Positions 1-8,878 of a stretch of 64,000 bases of DNA are shown one piece after another. Numbering within the stretch: position 1 is the first letter of the stretch; every line of letters begins with the position of its first letter. The translations under genes were made by a program, and so were the position numbers. The stretch is from DATFFO01 sp963772815. Its GTDB lineage: Bacteria; Actinomycetota; Acidimicrobiia; Spongiisociales; ZC4RG35. The notes beneath the pieces are model-generated. The model was not told the DNA's origin. It ran no database searches and saw only the letters and a list, made by a program, of their open reading frames with translations. Location: positions 1 through 64,000 of the forward strand of contig CAVYYV010000009.1 of the NCBI GenBank assembly GCA_963772815.1, given 5' to 3'.

Positions 1-423
1 GACAAACCTCTGTCCCCTAGGCCGAAGGCCTGGAGAAAGGTCCGTGGGTTCCCTTGTCCCTAGACCGAAGGCCCGGAGAAAGGTCCGTGGGTTCCCTTGT
101 CCCTAGGCCGAAGGCCCGGAGAAAGGTCCGTGGGTTCCTTTGTCCCCTAGGCCGAAGGCCCGGAGAAAGGTCCGTGGGTTCCCTTGTCCCTAGACCGAAG
201 GCCCGGAGAAAGGTCCGTGGGTTCCCTTGTCCCTAGGCCGAAGGCCCGGAGAAAGGTCCGTGGGTTCCTTTGTCCCCTAGGCCGAAGGCCTGGAGAAAGG
301 TCCGTGGGTTCCTTTGTCCCCTAGGCCGCAGGCCCGGAGAAAGGTCCGTGGGTTCCTTTGTCCCCTAGGCCGCAGGCCCGGAGAAAGGTCCGTGGGTTCC
401 TTTGTCCCCTAGGCCGCAGGCCT
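1..423. repeat. 43/44-bp tandem repeat array, nearly ten copies
   Basis: Units begin TGTCCC(C)TAG and contain CCGAAGGCC, GGAGAAAGGTCCGTGGG and TTCC. Unit starts lie at 11, 55, 98, 141, 185, 228, 271, 315, 359 and 403, so spacing alternates between 43 and 44 bases. Positions 11-140 and 141-270 are near-identical 130-base blocks of three units each, which is a higher-order repeat. The last units carry CCGCAGG instead of CCGAAGG. There are no unique spacers between units, so this is not a CRISPR array. Short reading frames through it are repeat translations with an RRPGERSVG-like motif and are not supported as genes. The array may extend left of the window. Confidence 0.93.
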
Positions 424-462
424 GGGGGAAGGTCCCTGCCGCCGAAGGCGGGAGGTAGGGGG
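424..462. repeat. Dispersed repeat, copy 1 (matches 48603-48642)
   Basis: A G-rich segment reading GGGGGAAGGT...CCGCCGAAGGCGGGAGG...AGGGGG directly follows the tandem array. It matches positions 48603-48642 with one visible substitution (GGTCCCTG here, GGTTCCTG there). The internal CCGCC-GAA-GGCGG can form a small hairpin. The pair indicates a repeat family scattered through the genome and found at gene ends. Bases 463-502, up to the cysC stop codon, hold nothing else that I recognise. Confidence 0.85.
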
Positions 463-502
463 CGGACCGGAGGTCCGGGTGAACCCGAGGCGTCACGGGG
501 CC

Positions 503-1087
503 CTACGGCAGCAGGGCCATGATCTGGGCCACTGCCTCGTCCACGAAGGTGGCGGTGGTGTCGATCACCAGCTCCGGATGCAGGGGAGGCTCGTAGGGAT
601 CGTCCACCCCGGTGAAACCCGAGATCTCCCCGGCCCGGGCCTTGGCGTACAGCCCCTTTGGGTCGCGGGTCTCACACACTTCGATCGGCGTGTCGACGAA
701 CACCTCTACGAATGCGATACCGACCTCGTCGTGGATTTCCCTCACCCGGTCCCGGTCGGCTCGATACGGGCTGATCAGAGGAGCCAGCGCCACCACCCCG
801 GCATCGGCGAACAGCCGGGCCACCTCTCCTACCCGGCGAACGTTCTCGGCCCGATCGGCCGCCGAGAAACCCAGGTCACTGTTCAGTCCCAGCCGCAGGT
901 TGTCGCCGTCGAGCCGGTAGCAGGCTCGACCCGCCCCGGCCAGGGTGACCTCGAGCCGGGCGGCGATGGTTGACTTGCCGCTTCCCGACAGGCCCGTCAA
1001 CCACACCGTGGCCCCGGGCCCTCCGGTGACCTTCTGTCTGAGCTCGGCCGGCACCGCACCTTCGTGCCAGGTGACGTGGTCGGTCAC
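503..1087 (-). CDS. cysC: Adenylyl-sulfate (APS) kinase
   Basis: Phosphorylates adenosine 5'-phosphosulfate to PAPS in cytosolic sulfate activation. The 194-residue product has an ATP-binding P-loop GLSGSGKST at about residues 32-40, then LDGDNLR and the LISPYRADRD segment typical of APS kinases, and DPKGLYAKARAGEI. A longer open frame runs upstream to 1390, but that part is antisense-style overlap with cysN. The GTG at 1087 is the best start because it overlaps the cysN stop in a GTGA arrangement, giving translational coupling. Length fits a stand-alone CysC. It is the last gene of the cysD-cysN-cysC operon. Confidence 0.93.
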   Translation of the reverse strand: MTDHVTWHEGAVPAELRQKVTGGPGATVWLTGLSGSGKSTIAARLEVTLAGAGRACYRLDGDNLRLGLNSDLGFSAADRAENVRRVGEVARLFADAGVVALAPLISPYRADRDRVREIHDEVGIAFVEVFVDTPIEVCETRDPKGLYAKARAGEISGFTGVDDPYEPPLHPELVIDTTATFVDEAVAQIMALLP

Positions 1088-2373
1088 GACCCCGATCGAC
1101 CCAAGATCATCCCCGCTCCCACCGTGTTGTTGTTGGCCTCCTCTACCAGAATGAACGACCCCGTGGTCCGGTTCCGCTGGTAGTTGTCGTACAGGATGGG
1201 AACTGTGGTGCGGAGACTCACCCGCCCGATCTCGTTCAACTCCAGCGTCTCGGCATCCTCGTCCCGGTGCAGGGTGTTGACGTCGAGGCGGTATTGGAGG
1301 TCCTTCACGATCGTCTTCGCCCACCGGGTGGTGTGCTTGATGGACAGCTTCATACCCTCGCGCAGCACCGGCGCCTCCGTCATCCAGCACACCATCGCCT
1401 CGATGTCCTGGCCCACGATGGGACGGTTGTGAGGCCGGGCGATCATGTCGCCCCGGGATATGTCGATGTCGTCAGCGAGCCGCATCACCACCGCCATCTC
1501 CGGATAGGCCTCCTCCAGGGAACCGTCGGCGGTGTCGATCGAGGCGATGGTCGACTCGAACCCGGAGGGAAGCACGATCACCTCGTCCCCCGGCTTCCAC
1601 ACTCCCCCGGCGATGGTGCCGGCATAACCCCGGTAGTCCTGATGCTCCAGGGTGTGGGGCCGGATCACGTACTGGACCGGGAACCTGCAGTCGATCATGT
1701 TCCGGTCGGAACCGATGTGGATCTCCTCCAGGAGGTGGAGGACCGAGGGACCGCTATACCAGGGCATACGGTCCGATTCGTCGACCACGTTGTCTCCCAG
1801 CAATGCAGAGACGGGGACGAAACGGAGGTCGTGGATTGACAGACGGGAAGCGAAGTGGCGGAAGTCGGCAACGATCTCCTCGTAGCGTTCCTCGCTCCAG
1901 TCGACCAGGTCCATCTTGTTGACACACAGGACCAGGTGCGGAACCTGCAGTAGCGAGGCGAGGAAGGCATGGCGGCGGGTCTGTTCGATGACCCCGTGCC
2001 GGGCGTCGACCAGGATCAGGGCGATGTCGGCGTTCGACGCTCCGGTCACCATATTGCGCGTGTACTGGATATGGCCGGGAGTGTCTGCCAGCACGAACTT
2101 GCGCTTGGGAGTGGCGAAGTAGCGATAGGCGACGTCGATGGTGATCCCCTGCTCTCGCTCTGCCCTCAGGCCGTCGGTAAGAAGGGCCAGGTCCACGTAG
2201 TCGGTCCCCCGACGCCTGGATGCCTCCTCGATCGCATCCAGCTGATCCTGGAAGATCTGCTTCGAGTCGAACAGAAGGCGGCCGATCAGGGTCGACTTCC
2301 CATCGTCCACCGAACCGGTCGTCGCCAGCCGGACCAGCTCCATGTTCTTGGGATCGGCGATGGTCTGAGCCAT
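1084..2373 (-). CDS. cysN: Sulfate adenylyltransferase subunit 1 (GTPase)
   Basis: Large GTP-hydrolysing subunit of ATP sulfurylase, which couples GTP hydrolysis to APS synthesis by CysD. The 429 residues include the G1 motif GSVDDGKST (residues 20-28), the switch II motif DTPGH near 97 and the NKMD guanine-specificity motif near 151, followed by elongation-factor-like beta-barrel domains. Length matches stand-alone CysN rather than a CysNC fusion; the kinase is encoded separately just downstream. The ATG shares one base with the cysD stop (TGATG) and the stop overlaps the cysC GTG, so the three genes are one coupled transcript. Confidence 0.96.
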   Translation of the reverse strand: MAQTIADPKNMELVRLATTGSVDDGKSTLIGRLLFDSKQIFQDQLDAIEEASRRRGTDYVDLALLTDGLRAEREQGITIDVAYRYFATPKRKFVLADTPGHIQYTRNMVTGASNADIALILVDARHGVIEQTRRHAFLASLLQVPHLVLCVNKMDLVDWSEERYEEIVADFRHFASRLSIHDLRFVPVSALLGDNVVDESDRMPWYSGPSVLHLLEEIHIGSDRNMIDCRFPVQYVIRPHTLEHQDYRGYAGTIAGGVWKPGDEVIVLPSGFESTIASIDTADGSLEEAYPEMAVVMRLADDIDISRGDMIARPHNRPIVGQDIEAMVCWMTEAPVLREGMKLSIKHTTRWAKTIVKDLQYRLDVNTLHRDEDAETLELNEIGRVSLRTTVPILYDNYQRNRTTGSFILVEEANNNTVGAGMILGRSGS

Positions 2374-3287
2374 CAGAAGTAGCCCTCGCGCTTGCGATCC
2401 TCCATCGCCGCCTCGGCCGTGCGGTCGTCCGCCCGGCTCGCTCCGCGCTCGGTGATGCGGCTGGCCGCCACCTCATCGATGATCTCGCCCACCGTGGCGG
2501 CCGCGGACTCGAAGGCGCCGGTGCAGCTCATGTCCCCGACGGTGCGAAAACGGACCGTGGCCTCGAAAACCTCCTCGTCCTCCATCGGCGTCAGATGAGG
2601 GCTCTCGGCCATCAGCATCCCGTCGCGCTCGAACACCCTGCGCTGATGGGCGAAGTAGACGGAGGGAAGCTCGATCTCCTCTTCCATCACGTACTGCCAC
2701 ACATCCATCTCGGTCCAGTTGGAGATGGGAAAAACGCGGACGTGCTCGCCGAGGCGGTGACGGGCGTTGTAAAGATGCCACAACTCAGGGCGCTGGTTCT
2801 TGGGATCCCACTGGCTGAACTCGTCCCGGAAGCTGAAGATCCGCTCCTTAGCCCGAGCCTTCTCTTCGTCACGCCGGGCCCCACCGAACACCACATCGAA
2901 CTGGTACTTCTCGATGGCGTTGATGAGAGGCTCGATCTGGAGGCGGTTGCGTGAGGCCCTGGGTCCGGTGTCCTCCACCACCCGTCCCTCGTCGATCGCC
3001 TCCTGCACGGAGGCCACGATCAGGTCGGCCTCCAGTTGCTCGATGGTGCGATCCCGAAACTCGAGCACCTCGGGGAAGTTGTGGCCAGTGTCGACATGCA
3101 TGATCGGAAACGGCAACCGTGCCGGGGCGAAGGCCTTGGCAGCCACGTGGAGCACGACGGCGGAGTCCTTCCCTCCCGAAAAGAGAAGGACAGCGCGCTC
3201 GCTCTCGGCGGCGGCCTCCCGGATTATGTGGATCGATTCGGCTTCGAGCGCACCTAGATGGGTCAGCTCATAGCTGGATGAGGACAT
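2373..3287 (-). CDS. cysD: Sulfate adenylyltransferase subunit 2
   Basis: Catalytic subunit of ATP sulfurylase; adenylylates sulfate to APS together with CysN. It belongs to the PAPS reductase-like PP-loop superfamily, with SGGKDS at about residues 37-42, the HVDTGHNFPE segment and GGARRDEEKARAKER. The product is about 304 residues, normal for the family. I prefer the ATG at 3287 (protein begins MSSSSYELTHLG); a GTG three codons upstream at 3296 is also possible. It is first in the cysDNC operon and divergent from the cysQ-like gene, with under 80 bases between them, so both promoters must lie in that short gap. Confidence 0.96.
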   Translation of the reverse strand: MSSSSYELTHLGALEAESIHIIREAAAESERAVLLFSGGKDSAVVLHVAAKAFAPARLPFPIMHVDTGHNFPEVLEFRDRTIEQLEADLIVASVQEAIDEGRVVEDTGPRASRNRLQIEPLINAIEKYQFDVVFGGARRDEEKARAKERIFSFRDEFSQWDPKNQRPELWHLYNARHRLGEHVRVFPISNWTEMDVWQYVMEEEIELPSVYFAHQRRVFERDGMLMAESPHLTPMEDEEVFEATVRFRTVGDMSCTGAFESAAATVGEIIDEVAASRITERGASRADDRTAEAAMEDRKREGYF

Positions 3288-3363
3288 TGCGCCCACAGGT
3301 TAGGGGGGTCGCCTGCAAGCAGGACGTTCTCGCCTTGACGCAGATCGTTGCGGCGCCGATCGT

Positions 3364-4143
3364 ATGGCCGTTGTGAACGACGTTCTCGAGCGAATCGACG
3401 AGGCTCTCGACGTGGCGGCGGAAGTTCTCGGCCCATTCGACCAGGGCCGCATCGAGTCCTCCCGCAAGACCGGCGGCGATCCCGTAACGGAGGCCGACAT
3501 CGCTCTCGACAGGGCCCTCAAGACCATCCTTCGCCGACCAGGCGAGGGCTGGTTGTCCGAGGAGACAACCGACAACCAGGACCGGCTCGATATCAGCCGG
3601 ATCTGGATCGTCGACCCGCTCGACGGAACCAGGGAGTTCGTCGATGGCATCCCTGAATGGTGTGTCTCGATTGGATATGTGGTCGACGGCGATGCCGTTG
3701 CGGGCGGCGTCCTCGCTCCGGGTCGGGATCTGCGCATTCTCGGTGGCGTCGGTGAGGGCGTCGAGATGAAGGGGGCTCAACCCATTCGCCGCTCCGACAG
3801 TCTCGCGGGCGCGCTGGTTCTTGCCAGCCGAAGTGAGGTTCGGCGAGGTGAATGGGGGCCGGTCTTTTCCACACCCGTGTCGGTCCGCAACATGGGTTCC
3901 GTGGCTCTGAAACTCGCCATGGTCGGCGCCGGGCTGGCCGACGCCACGTGGACACGAGTGCCCAAGAATGAGTGGGATGTAGCGGGCGGCGCCGCCATCG
4001 TCCGGGCTTCGGGTGGTGCGACCGTGGATCCAGAGGGCCACCCAGTTCTCTTCAACAGGCCCGACACGCTCCTCCCTGGGTTCGTCGCCGCCCATAGTGA
4101 CATCATCGACGAGGTCCTGGAGCTGATCCGCAGCCTCCCTTGA
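3364..4143 (+). CDS. cysQ: CysQ-like 3'(2'),5'-bisphosphate nucleotidase (inositol monophosphatase family)
   Basis: The likely role is hydrolysis of 3'-phosphoadenosine 5'-phosphate, the by-product of PAPS use. The 259-residue protein has the metal-dependent FIG superfamily motifs in order: GDPVTEAD, SEE, WIVDPLDGTREF (the DPLDGT metal site) and NEWDVAGGAAIV near the C-terminus. The family also contains inositol and histidinol-phosphate phosphatases, and sequence alone does not separate them. Its divergent position beside cysDNC supports the PAP phosphatase role. The start is the ATG at 3364; a GTG at 3373 is an alternative. Confidence 0.85.
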   Translation: MAVVNDVLERIDEALDVAAEVLGPFDQGRIESSRKTGGDPVTEADIALDRALKTILRRPGEGWLSEETTDNQDRLDISRIWIVDPLDGTREFVDGIPEWCVSIGYVVDGDAVAGGVLAPGRDLRILGGVGEGVEMKGAQPIRRSDSLAGALVLASRSEVRRGEWGPVFSTPVSVRNMGSVALKLAMVGAGLADATWTRVPKNEWDVAGGAAIVRASGGATVDPEGHPVLFNRPDTLLPGFVAAHSDIIDEVLELIRSLP

Positions 4144-4237
4144 TGTCTTTCAGGCTCTCACCTGAATCCCCGACAACCCTCTGCAAGGCGTCGACCTGAA
4201 CGCGTAGGGTGGTCGACATGGGTCGAGGAGTGTGGCG

Positions 4238-4779
4238 ATGAGGCGCTGGCGAGCCGGTCTCAGCCTGGGAGTGATCGCCGCGCTGGTAGTCGCGATCTGG
4301 GCGGCCGTCTCGGCCGGCGGACAGAGGACGGATCCCCCGGCCACCAGCACGACCACAGCCCCCAGTTCGACTGTTACGACAACTGCTGGAGCCCCGAGTT
4401 CGACCACGTCCAAGCCAACCACGACAGTCACGTCTAGGCCGACCTCGACCACCATCGACTCCGAGGCGCGGCTCGAGGAGGTTCGGCTCATCCTCCAGGA
4501 CCTCTATTACCGCTGGTTCGATGCCATCTATCGCAATGACGGAGAGGCCGTTCGGGAGGTTGTGGCCACGGAGCAAGGCTCTCAAGCGATTTCCAAGGAG
4601 CGGTCGGCTTCCAGATGCTTCGACCGCATCCCGCAGAGCCATCAGACATCCTGATACGGAATCTTGAAATCCTTCTCGACAGCAATCGACTGCCTGGTCA
4701 CGTTCTCGACGCATCGACCTCTCCTCCTGGCGTGGGACTCCGCGCGTCACGATCCGGCGTCGATGTCTTCTGCCAGTAG
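4238..4779 (+). pseudogene. Membrane-anchored Thr/Ser-rich hypothetical protein, probably frameshifted
   Basis: The first frame encodes a short basic N-terminus, one hydrophobic segment (LGVIAALVVAIWAAV) and a Thr/Ser/Pro linker, then a folded-looking segment with LEEVRLILQDLYYRWFDAIY. The frame ends at 4654 after a run of residues that look out of frame (ISKERSASRC). The next frame continues sensibly from about 4575 (ARLSSDFQGAVGFQML, then DILIRNLEILLDSNRLPGH) to a TAG at 4777-4779. I infer a single-base lesion near 4570-4580. GTG at 4232 is an alternative start. I do not recognise the family. It looks like an extracytoplasmic protein held by one N-terminal helix. Confidence 0.5.
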
Positions 4780-4837
4780 ACGGGGATTGGCGGTTGGGAA
4801 CCTCATGGACAAACAAGACGGACCTCTGGAAACCTGA

Positions 4838-5720
4838 TTGCGATATCGAGCCGCTCTCGTCCTAAGCCTGGCGTTGGTTCTCATCAGCGCCCCCGCCGCT
4901 GGATGCGCAAGAGGCGTACGTGGCTTGCTGGGCGGAGACAGACACCGACCCCGTTACTGGACGCACCCGCCAGGTCACAATCTGTCGCCTGGCGGGCGGC
5001 GACCTGAGGGAGTATCCGGGCAATACTCCACCCAGCGACCTGGATCCGGCCGTTGGAACCGATGCGGTTGGAGTGTGTTGGTTCTGGACCTCTCAGGACA
5101 CCGACTGGGAGCTTCTCTCAACCTTCTCCGACGGATCCGCGGTGCTCGGCCTCTATATCAACGGCTTCCTGGCGCTCGACACCGGCCAGATCCGGCGATG
5201 TACATCCGAACCGATCGTCCAGGATCCACCGCCACTCGTGGCCTGGGACATGATCACTGAATACGTCCACAACCCTCCCGAGCCCAACCTCAACCCACCC
5301 ATCGGCCGAGGACTCACGGGACTCGATACCTTCGCCGAGATCACCGTTCCCGACCCATGGTCGGACTCCCTGACGATCCCCGGCTACACGATCGACGTCG
5401 AGGTATCCGTGGCAGCGGTAGCCGTTGACTGGGGCGACGGAGGTATCGATACCTTCCCACCCCAGGCCTACCCGCTCCTGGTGGGATACCCGGATGGTGT
5501 CGCTCGACATCTCTACGAGGTGAAGACCTGCACCCCGCCCGGATCACAGCCCGACTGCGACCCGGACCTGGAGGCATATCCGATCACTGTGTCGTACGTC
5601 TGGGACGCCCGCTGGAGGGCAAACGGAGGCGCGTGGATCACCGTCGATGTGACTCCTTCTTCTACCACGGTCGATTATCCGGTGACCGAGGCCATTTCCA
5701 CCCTGACCAGCACTGGATAA
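4838..5720 (+). pseudogene. Secreted PKD-like hypothetical protein with a frameshift in the signal peptide
   Basis: From a TTG at 4838 the frame encodes a signal peptide (RAALVLSLALVLISAP). After a run of five C at 4890-4894 the sensible continuation is in another frame: PPLDAQEAYVACWAETDTD, then about 265 residues to the stop at 5720. One base lost or gained in the C run would join signal peptide and body. The body has scattered Cys, the segments DWGDGGIDTFPPQ and HLYEVKTC, which resemble PKD/immunoglobulin-like folds, and a Thr-rich tail. As given, the body could only start at the GTG at 4920, which lacks an export signal. Function unknown. Confidence 0.55.
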
Positions 5721-5795
5721 AGCGGGCCAGAGAATTGTCCAGATTCGGGGCATAAGGGGGTAGGAATTGTCGGTGGGGTTTTGTATGTTCATCGT

Positions 5796-6960
5796 ATGGG
5801 CGAACATACGTTCGAGTGGGGAGAGGACCGGGAGCCGGCTAATGCCCCCGAGTTGATGGAAGCGATCCGGGCCGCCACCTCCGGGTTGGACCGGTCGAGC
5901 CTGGACCGCCTGGAACGCATCGCCGCCCTGGATACCTCGGAAGGGTTCCGTTACGACGGATACACGTCGGTTTCTGCGTTTCTCTCTCACCGTTGTGGGA
6001 TGGGAGTGCGAGAGGCCAACCGCAGCGTATTCCTGGCTCGGGCCCTGGGGCAGATGGCCTATTCGGTCAAACTGGTCCGCTCCGGCGATTTGACCCTGTC
6101 TCAGTTCGAGATCCTGGCTCATGCCTAATCTCAGCATCCTGAAGGGTTCGCCACCGACGAAGCCACCCTGGCCGAATCGGTAGTCGGCCTGTCCTGGACG
6201 GATACCGCCAGGGCCGTCACCTACTGGTGTTGCCTGCACGAAGAACCAGAAGACCTTTCGGACCCCGAACCGTCCCGGACTGCATTCGTCCAAGACGTTC
6301 GGGGGTCGGGGACGCCTGGACGGGGACCTGGCACCCGAGGACCACAACCTCCTGGAAACCGCCCTGGAGCCGCTGATCTCACGAGATCGTCAACTCCACC
6401 CCCGAAGACCAGTTGCCGTCCCGCTCAATACTCAGAGCCATGGCCCTGACCGAGCTGATCCGCCGCCACCTCGCTTCTAACCAGTCTCCGTCCGATCACG
6501 GCAACCGGCCCCAAGTCAGCGTCATCGTCCCCTGGGACACCCTCATCGGTAGCAACGATCAGCCCGCCGAATTCACCGACGGGACTCTGATCTCGGCCGC
6601 CGACGCCCGCCGACTCGCCTGCGACGCTCCGGTGTGTCGCCTCCTGACCGGACCCAACTCTGAGATCTTGGACCTGGGTAGGAGCCGACGCACCGTATCC
6701 GCCGCCCAATGGCGGGCCCTGGTCATCCGGGACCGCCACTGCCGCTTCCCCGGCTGCCGCCGGCCCGCCTCCTGGTGCGACGCCCACCACACCCTGTCAT
6801 GGGACCAACTCGGGAACACCGACCTGTGCGACATGTGCCTCCTCTGCCGAAACCACCACACCCTGATTCACCGAGAGGCTGGACCATCACCAACCAAGGC
6901 AACGGCCAACTCGTCTTCACCCGACCCGACACAACCACCCTCCCCAACGGGCCTCCATAG
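5796..6960 (+). pseudogene. Degraded DUF222/HNH endonuclease (13E12 repeat family)
   Basis: The N-terminal part (ATG at 5796) matches the DUF222 region of actinobacterial 13E12-type proteins: ELMEAIRAA, LERIAALDTSEGFRYDGYTS, then ARALGQMAYS. An in-frame TAA at 6126-6128 interrupts it, and the same frame continues HPEGFATDEATLAESVVGLSW. A shift near 6289 leads to TFGGRGRLDGDLAPED, another near 6400 to LTELIRRHL and the HNH part (CRFPGCRRPASWCDAHH, CRNHHTLIH), and a last one near 6880 to GWTITNQGNGQLVF. That is one stop and three shifts, so the gene is dead unless several are assembly errors. Such genes are repetitive and often behave as mobile elements. Confidence 0.88.
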
Positions 6961-7048
6961 AGGAAGCGCGTCCCCCGCTGCCTTGTCGACGGGCGACCAA
7001 GCCCTCGGTTGAAGTTGTTGTGTCCCTCAACCCCACTACTCTGCCAAC

Positions 7049-7552
7049 GTGCTCGAGGCATGGTTCTTCATCGCCGCGGCGCTGCTGGTACTCAGTGGGG
7101 GATCCAAACTGATCGACCCTGCACCGACACGGGGCGCCCTCGAAACCGCTCGACTGCCGGCCGGAGCGGGCACGGTTCCCTCCCTGGCGGTGGCTGAGAT
7201 CGCCGCAGGGTTCACTGGGATCATCCTTGGTGGATGGGGAGCAGCGGCGGTGGGGCTGATCTACCTCGGCTTCGCAGGATTCGTCTTCTACGCCTTGCAG
7301 CGACGCCTGCCCATCCAGTCGTGCGGGTGCTTCGGTCGCCCCGACACTCCTCCCACCTGGTGGCACTTCGGATTCAACCTCCTCTCCTTTGGGGTCGGCC
7401 TGAGTCTGGCGTTCACCGGACGATCGCCGGTGGACCTTCTATCCGACCAGCCGCTGGCCGGGATCCCATATCTGGCCTTCGTCGCGCTCGGAGTCTGGGT
7501 GGTATACCTGCTCCTGGCCGAGATGCCTCGCACCCTGGCAGCAGGGCGATGA
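7049..7552 (+). CDS. MauE/DoxX-like redox-associated membrane protein
   Basis: A 167-residue protein with four to five predicted membrane helices and a SCGCFG motif after the third helix. It resembles MauE, the membrane partner needed to form disulfides in the methylamine dehydrogenase light chain. It would pass electrons or thiol equivalents across the membrane. The start is the GTG at 7049 (product MLEAWFFIAAALL). The stop overlaps the next ATG (ATGA), so it is coupled to the Tat-exported Cys-rich protein, and a MauD-like thioredoxin follows. No methylamine dehydrogenase large subunit or MauG is visible here, so the partner is probably the Cys-rich neighbour. Confidence 0.8.
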   Translation: MLEAWFFIAAALLVLSGGSKLIDPAPTRGALETARLPAGAGTVPSLAVAEIAAGFTGIILGGWGAAAVGLIYLGFAGFVFYALQRRLPIQSCGCFGRPDTPPTWWHFGFNLLSFGVGLSLAFTGRSPVDLLSDQPLAGIPYLAFVALGVWVVYLLLAEMPRTLAAGR

Positions 7553-8878
7553 GTCAGCGACTCGCCGAAGCCGGTGCCAGATTCCTCGAGTCCCGCACCA
7601 GCCGCCGTGGCTTCCTCCGTCGCCTCGCCATGGTCGGGACGGCCCTCGTGGCCGCCCCCACCGCCTACATCCTCCGGCCCGGAAGTGCCTATTCGGCCCT
7701 GGTCAAAACTCCCAACTCCTGCCCGCCCAACACCAAATGTGGCCAGGCCGCCTGGACGGAGTTCTGCTGCACACTGACCGGAGTCAACACGTGCCCGCCC
7801 GGATCAATGATCGCCGGATGGTGGCGTGCCGAGTATCCGGGCACGGGGCCGGATCACTGCGACGGCTCCTCCCGCTTCTATATGGACTGCAACTCGGACG
7901 ACTGCCACGGATGCAGCTGCGGAGGCTCGGGCACATGCGGTAACAACTGCGTGGACTGCAACTGCGAATGCGCCAATGACGACTGCAGCTACTGGAAGAC
8001 TTGCTGCACCCGATTCCGCTACGGGCAGTGCAACCAGGACATAGCCTGCCTGGGTCCCATCGTTTGTCGCGTTGTCACCTGCGTACCTCCCTGGGAGTGG
8101 GACTCCACCTGCACCACCACCGACGCCGTCAGCCAATCCACCTGGTACCACGACGCCGCTTGTCTCCGCCCCACCACCTTCTATTCGGCCCGACCCGCAG
8201 TGGTATCAGGCACCCACTGGGCCTTACGGGGCAGCCTCTCCACCGGCAACCCCTTCCTCGAATACGAGTTTGGCCAGAGCGGCGATGTGCCCCTGATGGC
8301 CGATTGGACGGCCGCCGGGGAAGCCACGTCCGCGATGGTCCGGGGTACCCGCCACGGTCCGGCCGGCGATAAGGGGCTCACCTGGTACGTACGCCAGGTC
8401 GAAGGGCCCGGCCTCCCCGATCTGATCTTCGACTACGGCAAAGCAGGCGACACGCCGGTAGTGGGCGACTGGGACGGCGATGGAGTCGCCACACCGGGTG
8501 TCGTCCGCGGGAACCGATGGCTGCTGCGCAACTCGAACTCGCCCGGCGGAGCAGACCTCGACTTCACGTTCGGCCAGCCGGGTGACATACCCATCGTGGG
8601 CCGGTGGACCGACGACGGAATCGCCCGCCCCGGTCTCGTGCGTGGCACCACCTGGATCCTCCGCACCACCGACGGCGGCTCAACGGTGACCCTCGACTTC
8701 GGCCCGGGAGGGACGCCTGTGGTGGGAGACTGGCAGGGAATTGGACGGGACCGCCCTGGTTGGTTCCAGGACGGCACGTGGTATCTGCGCAACAGCCTCA
8801 CCTCCGGAAACGCTGACGCCACCTTCGACTTCGGCAGCACCCGGCGACATCCCCCTCGTGTGGGGGAAGCTGCAATGA
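7549..8878 (+). CDS. Tat-exported 24-Cys protein (MauA-like region) with propeller-like repeats; C-terminal frameshift
   Basis: The N-terminus has a twin-arginine signal (SRRGFL, residues 18-23) before a hydrophobic stretch. The mature part has 24 cysteines between about residues 50 and 205, with CPPGSMIAGWWRAE, FRYGQCNQDI and CRVVTCVPPWEWDSTC. The Cys density and CPPG-W arrangement recall the methylamine dehydrogenase light chain, and I recall uncharacterised actinobacterial Tat proteins like this beside MauE. After about residue 215 come at least four FG..GD.P..(G/A)DW repeats suggesting a beta-propeller. As written the frame runs on into the thioredoxin gene to 9570. Removing one base near 8835-8838 restores FGAPGDIPLVWGKLQ and a TGA at 8876-8878 overlapping the next ATG. 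Confidence 0.72.

Noticed and set aside
54..236. 60-residue frame in the repeat array
   Set aside because: It is only the translated tandem repeat; no ribosome-binding site or family sense.
1..423. CRISPR-like regular repeats
   Set aside because: Units are contiguous with no unique spacers, and no cas genes are nearby.
503..1390. Longer 295-residue APS kinase
   Set aside because: The extra N-terminus overlaps cysN in another frame and has no kinase similarity; the GTG at 1087 explains the coupling.
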